Below are positions 1 to 7,145 of a DNA stretch of 18,094 nucleotides, piece by piece (the first letter of the stretch is position 1; each line of letters begins with the position of its first letter). The DNA lies in contig CALBSK010000111.1 of assembly GCA_937967795.1 (NCBI GenBank), forward strand, positions 1-18,094, in the 5' to 3' direction. Below the pieces are notes generated by a model. That model was not told the origin of the DNA, ran no database searches, and saw only the letters and a list, made by a program, of their open reading frames with translations. The translations under genes were made by a program, and so were the position numbers. The stretch is from an uncultured Alphaproteobacteria bacterium (GTDB lineage Bacteria > Pseudomonadota > Alphaproteobacteria > UBA9655).

Positions 1-1
1 A

Positions 2-362
2 TTAACAACAATATTCTTCAGGCCCCTTGAGTCTCAAAATATATGAACCCGCACAGTTCTTTGTAGAGACTTGTCTTTTTTTTCGAGTAAAATTAAGATG
101 TTTTAGCGTACGCCAGATCCCTGAAGGGCTTGTTTGGAAGCGCGTTGTATAATCTTCGAGCATTCCCTCTGGATGAGCTTCGACATAAGCTAAAAGAGCT
201 TCTGGATTGAGTTTTCTCCAGGATCTTGGTGGCAACAGAGTGCTTAATCAACGAAATGAAAAACCGAAGCAGCTCAACTGGGTTTTGCGCTTGTTCCTTT
301 GCCAGAAACCCCTGTTGCGCTCTCCGTTTCCAATGAATAGCTCTGTGCTCTATGGGGGTCAT
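2..362 (-). pseudogene. decayed IS630-type transposase N-terminal fragment
   Basis: The frame at 235-2 encodes about 77 residues containing KLNPEALLAYVEAHPEG and a second helix-turn-helix segment ending TRKKR. This is the pattern of the second DNA-binding subdomain of IS630-family transposases (KLDxEALxxxVExxPD...SPSxIWxxLKxLxITRKK). The upstream part appears in a different frame (362 down to about 200; WKRRAQQGFLAKEQ and ELLRFFIS resemble the first HTH, more loosely). The frame containing the second HTH has a TGA just upstream and opens only with a TTG, so a frameshift near 215-240 separates the two parts. It ends in a stop at position 2 after an unrelated-looking tail, and the DDE catalytic domain is absent from the window. 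I read it as a dead IS remnant. No terminal inverted repeats can be assigned. The family call rests on pattern memory. Confidence 0.5.
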
Positions 363-665
363 GAAAATGCAAGATTTCCTAGCAGTTAATTTGCGAGAAA
401 GATGTTTACCACCCTTCCATCGTCATCCCCCTGGAAGCACATAGGCGTCAACTTTAAGGAATAACCATTGAAAAACATACAACTTTCGGATGATTTTCTG
501 GATTCCCGCTTCCGCGGGAATGAGAAGCGAGGAGTTGATAAGGGTCCAGAAAACCTTATGTTTCATTCATGATGAGTATAAGGGCGGAAGCTAATAATTT
601 TTTTAGATCATTTTCTAAGGATGGAACAGAGAAACCTATGGAAAATGTATGCGCCAGCTGATGGC
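363..665. other. gene-poor intergenic stretch
   Basis: No convincing reading frame lies between the IS remnant and the end of the exported-protein gene. The stretch contains the GC-rich hairpin repeat listed separately, a short CGTCATCCCC block near 420 that resembles the edge of the same kind of dispersed palindrome, and AT-rich sequence with a T-run near 598-605. The open frame from 621 to 824 on the plus strand is mostly antisense to the exported-protein gene and has no recognisable content. Confidence 0.5.
498..523. repeat. GC-rich hairpin repeat unit
   Basis: TTCCCGC (503-509) and GCGGGAA (514-520) form a perfect 7-bp inverted repeat around a TTCC loop, flanked by CTGGA and TGA. The string CTGGATTCCCGC...GCGGGAATGA is the hallmark of a palindromic intergenic repeat dispersed in many proteobacterial genomes, here in AT-richer surroundings. 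It is not followed directly by a T-run, so it is a poor terminator candidate. Confidence 0.55.
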
Positions 666-2246
666 TCATGTTGCGTCCACCAAATAACCAACCTCTTTAA
701 AAGCTTCAACCATATTTGTTCTCCATTTTTCTATCCTAATCGCTTTATCAGGATGAGGTTCATGAAAATAGCATGCGATTGGTTTATTAGAAGATGTATT
801 ACGTATAAAAAAACTGCGGCGTGAGCCTGAACCATTCTTAACCTTTACTAAATTTTCAAGTTTATTTCGGATGGACTCATAAGTCATGGTTATATTAGGA
901 TTACCCAGATCAGTTATCCAGTTAAAATCAGAGATAAGCGCACGATGGCTTGAATAATCCCCCCTCTTAAGATGCTCTTCAAAAATTTCTTGACACCATT
1001 TTTTTGCCCGCAGTTGCTGGGCTTTTCTCTCTTCTTTACGCTGTTGTCTCAACTGTAGAGTCGTTTTTTTTGATTTATCAGATAACTTCGTTTCTGGATT
1101 GGTCACTGTTGTTGAAGCATTTGCCTCAATTTCTTCAGTAGGTGTTTGCGGAAAAGACGAGGAAGGTGAAACAGCTTCGTTTTTTTGTTGAGCTTCGGAA
1201 TTTTCTTTTAGGGTTGCTGTTTTCAGTAATTTCTCTTCTTGCTTTTCAGTTTGGATAGTTTCACTCTCTCTTTTACTTTCAACTTTATCCTTATGAGGAA
1301 CGTCAATTTCTATATTTTTTTGGCGTGGATATTGTTTGTTGAGGAGCTCAATAATGGCGGGCGTTGTATAGAGTCGAAACAGCGCACTACTGTTAGCATG
1401 CGCCTGGGCTAAAGGTTTAAGTTCCTTTAAGTTATCCAAGGATAGTTCGCCCTGGGACTGGAAGAGTGAGCTTTTTTTTAATAGATCGCTTGTCGTTTTC
1501 ATCGATGTGTTACCAGAATTATCAATCTCAGTTAGTACCTTGCTCACAGCTCTCATGGGGAGAGAATATTCTTCTTGTATACAAGAGAAGTCATCTCGAA
1601 ATTGGGATATTTTTTTTGAATACAAATCGCTCATCTTTTCTAGATATATTTTAAATTTTTTGCTGTTTTTCTTATCAGGTACAATGGAAGCCTCTATGTA
1701 TTCGAACCATCCAAATTGAAAGGGCTTGAGTTTATTAAGCGCATAACTATAAAATTTACGGTCATCTTTTTCTAGTTCTGACAATGAGCGGCTTTTTGAT
1801 AATTCATCAAGGATAAAGCGTTCATTGTAAAGAGAGCACAAGAGCTCATCGATAGACGAATGAAATGCGTTTGGAGTGTCTTTTATAAGAGATTTAAAAA
1901 ATTTAATATCAGCCTCGACGCCTTTTTGGAAGGCATCCGTTAGCTTTGGATCTTTCAAATTAGTATTCTTCCTTACACCAGGAGTGGAGGGATACCACAC
2001 CTTTAACTCTTCTTCAGGGTTTTCTTTAAGTCCCTTTAAAGTAGCTTCATTTTCTCTTATGCGCGCTTCTGCATAAGCGCGCACTTTTTCCCACTTAGAA
2101 ACAAACAAACTCTTTTGTTGAGTGGGTGAAGTTGGCCTAACATTCGTTTGTGCCCTATTATCTTGCTCAGGAGCTTCCATGGCAAAAACAGGAGAAGCGA
2201 AGACTGTACTTAGAATGAGAACTAATACTCTTGAATATAACATCAT
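666..2246 (-). CDS. exported protein with HicA-like C-terminal domain
   Basis: This 526-residue protein begins with a classical Sec signal peptide (hydrophobic VLVLILSTVFA, likely cleavage after SPVFA at about residue 22). Residues 23-310 are mostly helical and charged with no family I recognise. Residues about 320-415 form a low-complexity, Lys/Glu/Thr-rich linker. The last ~90 residues look like the HicA mRNA-interferase fold (double-stranded-RNA-binding-like): a helix, GSGSRRSFF at 472-480, a strand, HEPHP at 495-499, and a final helix ending in GYL. In HicA the catalytic histidine sits in G-S-H; here that place is Arg, so RNase activity is doubtful. No HicB partner is adjacent. Two ATGs open the frame (2246, 2243); the ribosome site is weak (GGTG). 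The gene has its own upstream promoter. Export combined with a nucleic-acid-binding-type domain fits an envelope or host-directed protein, which is inference. Confidence 0.75.
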   Translation of the reverse strand: MMLYSRVLVLILSTVFASPVFAMEAPEQDNRAQTNVRPTSPTQQKSLFVSKWEKVRAYAEARIRENEATLKGLKENPEEELKVWYPSTPGVRKNTNLKDPKLTDAFQKGVEADIKFFKSLIKDTPNAFHSSIDELLCSLYNERFILDELSKSRSLSELEKDDRKFYSYALNKLKPFQFGWFEYIEASIVPDKKNSKKFKIYLEKMSDLYSKKISQFRDDFSCIQEEYSLPMRAVSKVLTEIDNSGNTSMKTTSDLLKKSSLFQSQGELSLDNLKELKPLAQAHANSSALFRLYTTPAIIELLNKQYPRQKNIEIDVPHKDKVESKRESETIQTEKQEEKLLKTATLKENSEAQQKNEAVSPSSSFPQTPTEEIEANASTTVTNPETKLSDKSKKTTLQLRQQRKEERKAQQLRAKKWCQEIFEEHLKRGDYSSHRALISDFNWITDLGNPNITMTYESIRNKLENLVKVKNGSGSRRSFFIRNTSSNKPIACYFHEPHPDKAIRIEKWRTNMVEAFKEVGYLVDAT

Positions 2247-2276
2247 AACACCAAAAATTGAATAAAAGCTATATCA

Positions 2277-2305
2277 TGGATAAAGAAACACTTCTAAAAT
2301 GTCAA
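2277..2305 (-). promoter_or_regulatory. sigma70-like promoter for the exported-protein gene
   Basis: Read on the minus strand, a perfect TTGACA (2305-2300) is followed after 17 bp by TATCCA (2282-2277), which keeps only TAT of the -10 consensus. It lies about 30 bp upstream of the start at 2246. Confidence 0.45.
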
Positions 2306-2417
2306 TACATTCAATTCTTATCATTCATCAATTTAATATAACAAATTGAGGAAGAAGAAAATTTTTTTATAAAAGAAAGAAAAAAGGCTTCCTAACATTT
2401 CCATATTTCTGAAATTC

Positions 2418-3359
2418 TCATAATACCTTCCCCATATCAATGTCTTGAGGATCTCCTTCATAGCCATCAGGATCGTTGAAAGGCATTTCGGTGTAACCCT
2501 GCTTTTTGTAGAATTTATAGGCGTCAGGAGAAGATTGAGTGTGTAATGTGTTGTAACCTTTTTCTTTAAGCCAGCGCTCACACAAGGTTAAAAAATGACC
2601 TCCAAGTCCTTGGCCTCTTAGAGGTTCCTCAATCACAATGATGCGTATGGCCCCTCTTTGTTTGAGCCAAAGCTGAATGTGAGCATACCCAACGATTTGT
2701 GTGCCCTGGTAAAAAACGAAATGAACATGATCCTTATGATCAAAGGTCCAGGTGTAGGGATCAGCCATAGGAACTTTATGGAAAAAATCCTTGTTCCTAA
2801 AATAGCGTACGGCCTCCCACTCATCATGATGGGTGCAAAACCGCATGCATTGTCCCTTAAATCCAGCTTGGTCTAATGTCTTTTTAATGAAGGCATTTTT
2901 CCCTAAAGTATATCCTCTAAAGGGGCCTTGAATGATTTCATGGGAGGCGCCTTGCTTCACCAACTCTACTTTTAAAGCCGCATATTCTTCAAGAGCTTCT
3001 GGATGGTTGCGCAAATAGTTCCGAAACAAAAGGTTGAGTTCAATCTCAGGGTTTCCTTCCTCATAAACGTGAAGATTAATATTAGAGAGAGGGGGCCTTT
3101 TTCTAAACCCAAGGTGAAAAGGAATATTGAATTCTCCCCTGTATTCATAGCCGATCTTTTCAAGAGGAGGGACTGAAAGGGATCGATCTTTCACAACGGT
3201 AATGATATCAATCTTCGGTTTTGCACAAAGCCCTGGAACGGCTGTAGACCCCACAGGATAAACGGCAATACAGTTTTTGCCCAGCGTTTGCTTCATTTGG
3301 GCTGATTCCACCTCAAATATCCTTGGCCAATCAGGGTTATAGGGAACAACTTCAATCAT
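2418..3359 (-). CDS. GrpB-like / GNAT acetyltransferase fusion protein
   Basis: A 313-residue two-domain protein. Residues 1-165 match the GrpB/UPF0157 family, a nucleotidyltransferase-like fold: IEVVPYNPDWP at the N-terminus, VGSTAVPGLCAKPKIDI at 36-52, and the INLHVYE...IELNLLFRNYLR segment at 94-117. Residues 170-313 are a GNAT acetyltransferase with the acetyl-CoA loop RGQGLGG at 248-254 and YKFYKKQGY at 281-289. The ATG at 3359 is preferred because AAGAG lies 7 nt upstream and GrpB proteins begin just before IEVV; an in-frame ATG at 3374 or TTG at 3377 would add a few residues without a ribosome site. The gene is divergent from the nucleotidyltransferase operon at 3443. GrpB proteins have no settled reaction, so the substrate is unknown. 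Both domain assignments are secure; the joint function is not. Confidence 0.85.
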   Translation of the reverse strand: MIEVVPYNPDWPRIFEVESAQMKQTLGKNCIAVYPVGSTAVPGLCAKPKIDIITVVKDRSLSVPPLEKIGYEYRGEFNIPFHLGFRKRPPLSNINLHVYEEGNPEIELNLLFRNYLRNHPEALEEYAALKVELVKQGASHEIIQGPFRGYTLGKNAFIKKTLDQAGFKGQCMRFCTHHDEWEAVRYFRNKDFFHKVPMADPYTWTFDHKDHVHFVFYQGTQIVGYAHIQLWLKQRGAIRIIVIEEPLRGQGLGGHFLTLCERWLKEKGYNTLHTQSSPDAYKFYKKQGYTEMPFNDPDGYEGDPQDIDMGKVL

Positions 3360-3385
3360 GGGGTTACTCTTCATCAACGAATGTT

Positions 3386-3414
3386 TTGCAAGATTTAATC
3401 CAACAGACTACAAA
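3386..3414 (+). promoter_or_regulatory. possible promoter of the 3443-6185 operon
   Basis: TTGCAA (3386-3391) and TACAAA (3409-3414) are separated by 17 bp; each matches the sigma70 consensus at 4 of 6 positions. The site lies just upstream of the AGGTGAG ribosome site (3427-3433) and the GTG start at 3443. Confidence 0.35.
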
Positions 3415-3442
3415 TGTTAAGAGAAAAGGTGAGAAAAAGACC

Positions 3443-4105
3443 GTGAGTGCAAAGATACATGAAATGATACCTACCGAAATCATCTCTTATCTCCAAAACA
3501 AACACCATTCCAAAGCCATTCTCCTTCATGGATCGCGAGCACGGGGAGATGCCTTTGATCAAAGTGATTATGATTTAGCTTTAATCGTAGAATATCCAGA
3601 TCAGATAAGACCAGAGCGTTACCAAGGTTGTGCACTTGATATCAATGGCATTTCATCAACAGAACAAGTTTTAAAGGCAGGGCAAACCCCGGTATGGCCT
3701 GTCGTTGTTCTCTATGATGACGAGGACGGTTTAGGGAAACGCTTAGCCCAGCAGACACAAAAAGCTTTTAAGGAAGGACCCACGGCTTTAACAAAAGAAG
3801 AGTTCGAAAATCGGTGCAACTTTTCAAAACGGCTTCTTCAGCGCATCCAAGGACGAGGACAGGATTCTATGATGCGGTTTTATTATATGGGAGATTTTTA
3901 TCCGCGAGCTTTACGTTATTGGTGTGAGCTTCATCAGAGATGGACCCTACCTGTACATCTCTTGATCCCCCTTATTGCTGCTGAAGATCCCGCATTTTAT
4001 CAAGAATTGCAAAATTTCTGGACAGAGAAGTATCAAGATGCTGCTCTCAGAATTCACCGGTGTTTATTCGAGAACGAAGATGCTGAACAATCTCGAAGAA
4101 TATGA
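3443..4105 (+). CDS. polymerase-beta-type nucleotidyltransferase
   Basis: A 220-residue protein with the polymerase-beta nucleotidyltransferase signature HGSRARGDAFDQSDYDLAL near residues 29-47: GSRARG binds the nucleotide and the D-x-D-type acidic pair in SDYDL coordinates metal. A further acidic residue follows in CALDINGIS. The helical C-terminal half resembles the substrate-binding half of aminoglycoside (ANT)-type or KNTase-like enzymes, but the substrate cannot be read from sequence. GTG at 3443 is chosen because AGGTGAG lies 9 nt upstream; ATG 3464 is the alternative, and the longer open frame back to 3323 overlaps the divergent GrpB gene. It is the first gene of a tightly packed plus-strand operon and overlaps the methyltransferase by 26 nt. 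Confidence 0.75.
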   Translation: MSAKIHEMIPTEIISYLQNKHHSKAILLHGSRARGDAFDQSDYDLALIVEYPDQIRPERYQGCALDINGISSTEQVLKAGQTPVWPVVVLYDDEDGLGKRLAQQTQKAFKEGPTALTKEEFENRCNFSKRLLQRIQGRGQDSMMRFYYMGDFYPRALRYWCELHQRWTLPVHLLIPLIAAEDPAFYQELQNFWTEKYQDAALRIHRCLFENEDAEQSRRI

Positions 4106-4823
4106 GAATTCCTCTCTTTACGATGCTGAATATGGCAAATACCAGGGTGACTTTCATCTCTTTTTAAATCTTATTCCTAAAGGAAATATTCTGGATCTTG
4201 CCTGTGGCACGGGTCGTTTAGCTATTTCTTTAGCTCAAAAAGGATTCAAAGTTGTCGCTCTTGACGCATCTTGCCCTATGCTTGCTTTGGCCAGACAAAA
4301 GGCACGAGGCCTCTCCATTGAATGGATCCATGGAGATATCAGAGATTTTCATCTCCATAAGAGGTTTGATCTTATCTTAATGGCCGGTAATGCTTTTCAA
4401 GCTCTTCTCACGGAAGAAGATCAACGACGCATGTTGGAATGTGTAAGAGAACACCTTAAACCTTCAGGGCTCTTTGTCTTCAATACCCGAAATCTGCAAG
4501 GAAATGACTTTAAAGATGTCAACGAATTTGAATTCTGGCATTGCTTTCAAGATCATCATGGAGAAACAGTAGGGGTCTATGGAAAACAAGAGGTAGAAGT
4601 TTCTCAAAATCTCGTTACCCACATCACAAAGCGTATTTGGGAAAGTAAAGAAACAACATCAACAATTCGGCTTCGATTTACTCCCTATCCTCAGCTTATG
4701 AAGCTGCTCACTCAGGCTGGGTTCGAGGTGTGTGAAGTCTATGGGGATGATCAGAAATCTCCTTTCCATAAAGGAAGTGCTTCTATTATTCCTGTCTGTA
4801 AATTAAAGAAGGGTGTTTTATGA
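4080..4823 (+). CDS. class I SAM-dependent methyltransferase
   Basis: A 247-residue Rossmann-fold methyltransferase. Motif I is ILDLACGTGRL at 37-47 and the acidic end of strand 2 is VVALDAS about 20 residues later. GDIRDF then precedes FDLILMAGNAFQ (motif IV), a pattern seen in small-molecule methyltransferases. The C-terminal part (TTSTIRLRFTPYPQLMKLL...AGFEV) is the usual antiparallel sheet of the YodH/UbiE-like group. ATG 4080 is preferred over the longer frame from 3975, which would run deep inside the upstream gene; it overlaps the nucleotidyltransferase end and stops in an ATGA overlap with the next gene, which suggests translational coupling. The methyl acceptor is unknown. Confidence 0.8.
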   Translation: MLNNLEEYENSSLYDAEYGKYQGDFHLFLNLIPKGNILDLACGTGRLAISLAQKGFKVVALDASCPMLALARQKARGLSIEWIHGDIRDFHLHKRFDLILMAGNAFQALLTEEDQRRMLECVREHLKPSGLFVFNTRNLQGNDFKDVNEFEFWHCFQDHHGETVGVYGKQEVEVSQNLVTHITKRIWESKETTSTIRLRFTPYPQLMKLLTQAGFEVCEVYGDDQKSPFHKGSASIIPVCKLKKGVL

Positions 4824-5350
4824 AACTTACCTTTACTCCCCTCCAAGAATCCCATTTCCCGTTACTTTTAAAATGGCTTGAATCTCCTCATGTTAAAGCG
4901 TGGTGGAATCAGGATGTTCGTTGGACAATGGAGCTCGTGAAAGAAAAATATGGAACTTACGTTCAGGAGTATAAATGGAAACAAGGCCTTAAAAAGCCTC
5001 TCCAAGCATACATCATTACCGCCAATGACCATTCTATAGGTTATATTCAATCCTATAATGCCTATGATTTCCCTCGAGAAGATAATATTCCTCTGGAAGA
5101 TCTTCCAAAGTCTTTAGCAGCTCTTGATTTCTTTATTGGTGAAGAGGATTATTTAGGAAAAGGCCTTGGTTCAGAGATCTTGAAACAATTTCTAAAAAAA
5201 CACATTGATCCTATCTATGAAGCTTGCTTCGTCGATCCTGACACAACGAATGGGCGCGCGATTCACGTTTACGAAAAAGCTGGATTCAAAAAGATCAGAA
5301 CTATCAAAAATGGGGCAATTACCTGGATGGTAAGGACAAAAATACAATGA
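4820..5350 (+). CDS. AAC(6')-like GNAT acetyltransferase
   Basis: A 176-residue GNAT protein of the Acetyltransf_8 / aminoglycoside 6'-N-acetyltransferase type. Resemblance to AAC(6')-Ib runs along the chain: an N-terminal WLESPHVKAWW (19-29), IGYIQSYNAYDF (73-84), FFIGEEDYLGKGLGS (104-118, with the acetyl-CoA pyrophosphate loop), VDPDTTNGRAIHVYEKAGF (138-156) and a closing WMVRT. A strong ribosome site (AAGAAGGG) precedes the ATG, which overlaps the methyltransferase stop as ATGA. Members of this group include true drug-resistance enzymes, siderophore acyltransferases and many untested chromosomal homologues, so aminoglycoside acetylation is plausible but unproven. The length is normal and the gene appears intact. 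Confidence 0.8.
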   Translation: MKLTFTPLQESHFPLLLKWLESPHVKAWWNQDVRWTMELVKEKYGTYVQEYKWKQGLKKPLQAYIITANDHSIGYIQSYNAYDFPREDNIPLEDLPKSLAALDFFIGEEDYLGKGLGSEILKQFLKKHIDPIYEACFVDPDTTNGRAIHVYEKAGFKKIRTIKNGAITWMVRTKIQ

Positions 5351-5763
5351 CTGATTTTTCATTTACAACACTGTCTACCTCTGAATGGGATAGTAAAATT
5401 GAGGCAGGTCTTCGTAAAGAATGTGAGGCTCTTACAGGATTGGGAAATGCTTTTAACTTCCACTCTATTTATGTCAAGAATGGCGATGTCTTTGCTGGGG
5501 GCATCTATTTGGAGCATCATGGTCTTATTCTCTGGATTGATTCCCTATGGGTTGAGCCAAACTTTAGAGGACAAGGTATTGGAAAGACGCTTCTTCAAGA
5601 AGCGCTCCTTTTTGCCCGCCAAAATAAGACCAAAGAAATGCAACTGAATACGTATTTTCGCGAGGCTCATGGTTTCTTTTTAACTTGTGGTTTTGAAGAG
5701 GTAGTCAGTATTCCAAATTGGAAATATGGTTTGACCTGCTACCTGATGAGGAAGAGCATATGA
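5347..5763 (+). CDS. small GNAT acetyltransferase
   Basis: A 138-residue single-domain GNAT. Strand 4 is ILWIDSLWVEPNF, followed by the acetyl-CoA loop FRGQGIGKTLL at 73-83 and the C-terminal HGFFLTCGFEEV that ends GNAT domains. The start overlaps the AAC-like stop as ATGA (5347-5350) and the end overlaps the next gene in the same way, so the three genes are probably translated in a coupled series. The type resembles small toxin- or antibiotic-acetylating GNATs. The substrate cannot be inferred. Confidence 0.8.
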   Translation: MTDFSFTTLSTSEWDSKIEAGLRKECEALTGLGNAFNFHSIYVKNGDVFAGGIYLEHHGLILWIDSLWVEPNFRGQGIGKTLLQEALLFARQNKTKEMQLNTYFREAHGFFLTCGFEEVVSIPNWKYGLTCYLMRKSI

Positions 5764-6185
5764 TTCACCCTCTTCTTAATGTTCATTTTGAAAAAGCCAC
5801 TCTTTCTCATAAGGATCTTATTTTTGAATGGCTTGAAAAGCCTCCTATCAAAGAATTCATCAAGAATTTCCTGGAGAGCCGAAAAAATCCCTCAAACTAT
5901 TTTAATGGCATTTTTACTTATTGGATTGGCTCTATTGAACATGAGCCTTATTGCCTGCTTATGACCTCAGAAGTAACCCCAGCTCCTGATCTCTCAAAGG
6001 AATGGAATCCTTACCTTTCAAAAACAGAAAAGACCTCTAGCATTGATTTTATGATTGGAGCGGAGAATTTCCTTGGGAAAGGACTCGCCGCTCCAATGTT
6101 GAGCGCTTTCACTCCCTTTATAAGACAGTGTGTTGATTCCTCTGTAGATACTTACATCATTGATCCTGCTGAAACAAATCGTTAA
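5760..6185 (+). pseudogene. truncated second AAC(6')-like acetyltransferase
   Basis: The 141-residue frame starts at ATG 5760 in an ATGA overlap with the preceding gene. It is a diverged relative of the 4820-5350 gene: FEWLEKPPIKEF matches the WLESPHVKAWW region, and DFMIGAENFLGKGLAAPML at 96-114 matches DFFIGEEDYLGKGLGSEIL. It stops at DPAETNR, where the intact relative continues NGRAIHVYEKAGF. The C-terminal ~30 residues that complete the GNAT fold are therefore missing, and the downstream sequence does not restore them in any frame. It most likely arose by duplication within the operon followed by a deletion or insertion at the 3' end. A functional short form is unlikely. Confidence 0.65.
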
Positions 6186-6297
6186 AACTTCGGCCGATTT
6201 TATCGTTGATGGAGCTTTAAGCTGTGAGCAACCAGCAAATGCCGTATTGGACTTTCTTTCAAAAAAGAAAAATATCGTTGCTCAAACCAGAGGATAA
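6148..6297 (+). other. orphan coding-like tail after the truncated acetyltransferase
   Basis: One frame ahead of the truncated acetyltransferase, an open frame runs to TAA at 6295. From 6181 it encodes 38 residues (VKTSADFIVDGALS, then EQPANAVLDFL, ending QTRG) that read like the C-terminus of a real protein, not random sequence. It does not match the missing end of the acetyltransferase. I take it as the end of another gene joined here by deletion. I do not recognise its family, and it has no start of its own. Confidence 0.3.
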
Positions 6298-7145
6298 ACT
6301 TTTTCTGCCAATCCTAAGAAGGGATTGAGAGAAGTCCCATCTTCAAGGCTCCAGCAGAGAGCCAACATTAGGTGAACAAAATACCACTCTCTGACCTCTT
6401 GTACATCAAAGGCAAAGAAGTCGGCGACAAATTGGGTATCTGTTTCAAAATCTATGATAAAAGCCCACACTTCATGGATAGGCGAGCCGATCACACCTTT
6501 TGGATCAATCACCATCCACTCCTCACCATTTTGGAGAATGTTTTCAGGATGCAAATCTCCATGGAGCAGAACGGATTCGAAGAGGTGTTTTTTAAGAAGC
6601 TTATCTCGAAGATACCTTGCTTTTTCAAGATAGGTGATAATGCGCTCGCGAACGTCTGGAATTGTTCTGGCCGCAATAAATTCTGGGCCATGGTCCAAGG
6701 CTTTAAGCCACTCATGAATGTGGGGAAACGATTTTTCAGGCAGTGGAGCTTGGTGCAATTTCTGAGTCACCTGACAAGCGATTTGAAGGGCGTGCTGATC
6801 TTTTTTTGAGAAAGAGTCTTTTAAAGACGCTCCCGGAATGGCGCGTTCAAGAAGAAGAGCGCACTCTTGTTCCGCAAGGACGCTCACTGCTCCAAAGCCA
6901 ATAAAGGCTCTTAAAGCCTCAGCTTCTCGGTGAAGCCCTTCCTTATCAAGACCCAGTCTTAAGATGATAGGCTGAGTTCCTCGGAAACCAGAAAGAACAT
7001 AATTATAGGACAAATTGTAAACGGGCTGAAGACCCGTGAGCCCCCATTTGAGTGATATCTCCTCCACAAGCTTTGGCAAAGCTTCAAGCCAAGCTTTTCC
7101 CTTATCGCCATAAATGCTTATAATATTGGTTTTAAATGTTTTCAT
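6282..7145 (-). CDS. aminoglycoside/streptomycin 6-phosphotransferase-like kinase
   Basis: A 287-residue kinase-fold protein of the APH(6)/streptomycin-6-kinase type. The catalytic loop is LLHGDLHPENIL at 193-204 (Asp197 as catalytic base, Asn202 as metal ligand), followed by MVIDPKGVIGSPIHE at 211-225, where Asp214 takes the DFG position; IDPKGxxG is typical of the APH(6) group. The expected ATP-binding lysine strand reads IILRLG (60-65), with Arg instead of Lys, followed by HREAEALRAF, the conserved helix glutamate. It is the second gene of a minus-strand pair and overlaps the end of the kinase-like gene by 4 nt (ATGA). Known members phosphorylate streptomycin, but chromosomal homologues often have unknown substrates. 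The 3' end overlaps the orphan tail on the other strand. Confidence 0.8.
   Translation of the reverse strand: MKTFKTNIISIYGDKGKAWLEALPKLVEEISLKWGLTGLQPVYNLSYNYVLSGFRGTQPIILRLGLDKEGLHREAEALRAFIGFGAVSVLAEQECALLLERAIPGASLKDSFSKKDQHALQIACQVTQKLHQAPLPEKSFPHIHEWLKALDHGPEFIAARTIPDVRERIITYLEKARYLRDKLLKKHLFESVLLHGDLHPENILQNGEEWMVIDPKGVIGSPIHEVWAFIIDFETDTQFVADFFAFDVQEVREWYFVHLMLALCWSLEDGTSLNPFLGLAEKVYPLV

Noticed and set aside
666..2246. A HicAB toxin-antitoxin system
   Set aside because: The HicA-like part is fused to an exported protein, its catalytic His is absent and no HicB frame lies next to it.
6372..6809. 145-codon open frame on the plus strand
   Set aside because: It lies wholly antisense to the APH-like kinase, whose catalytic motifs are intact, and encodes nothing recognisable.
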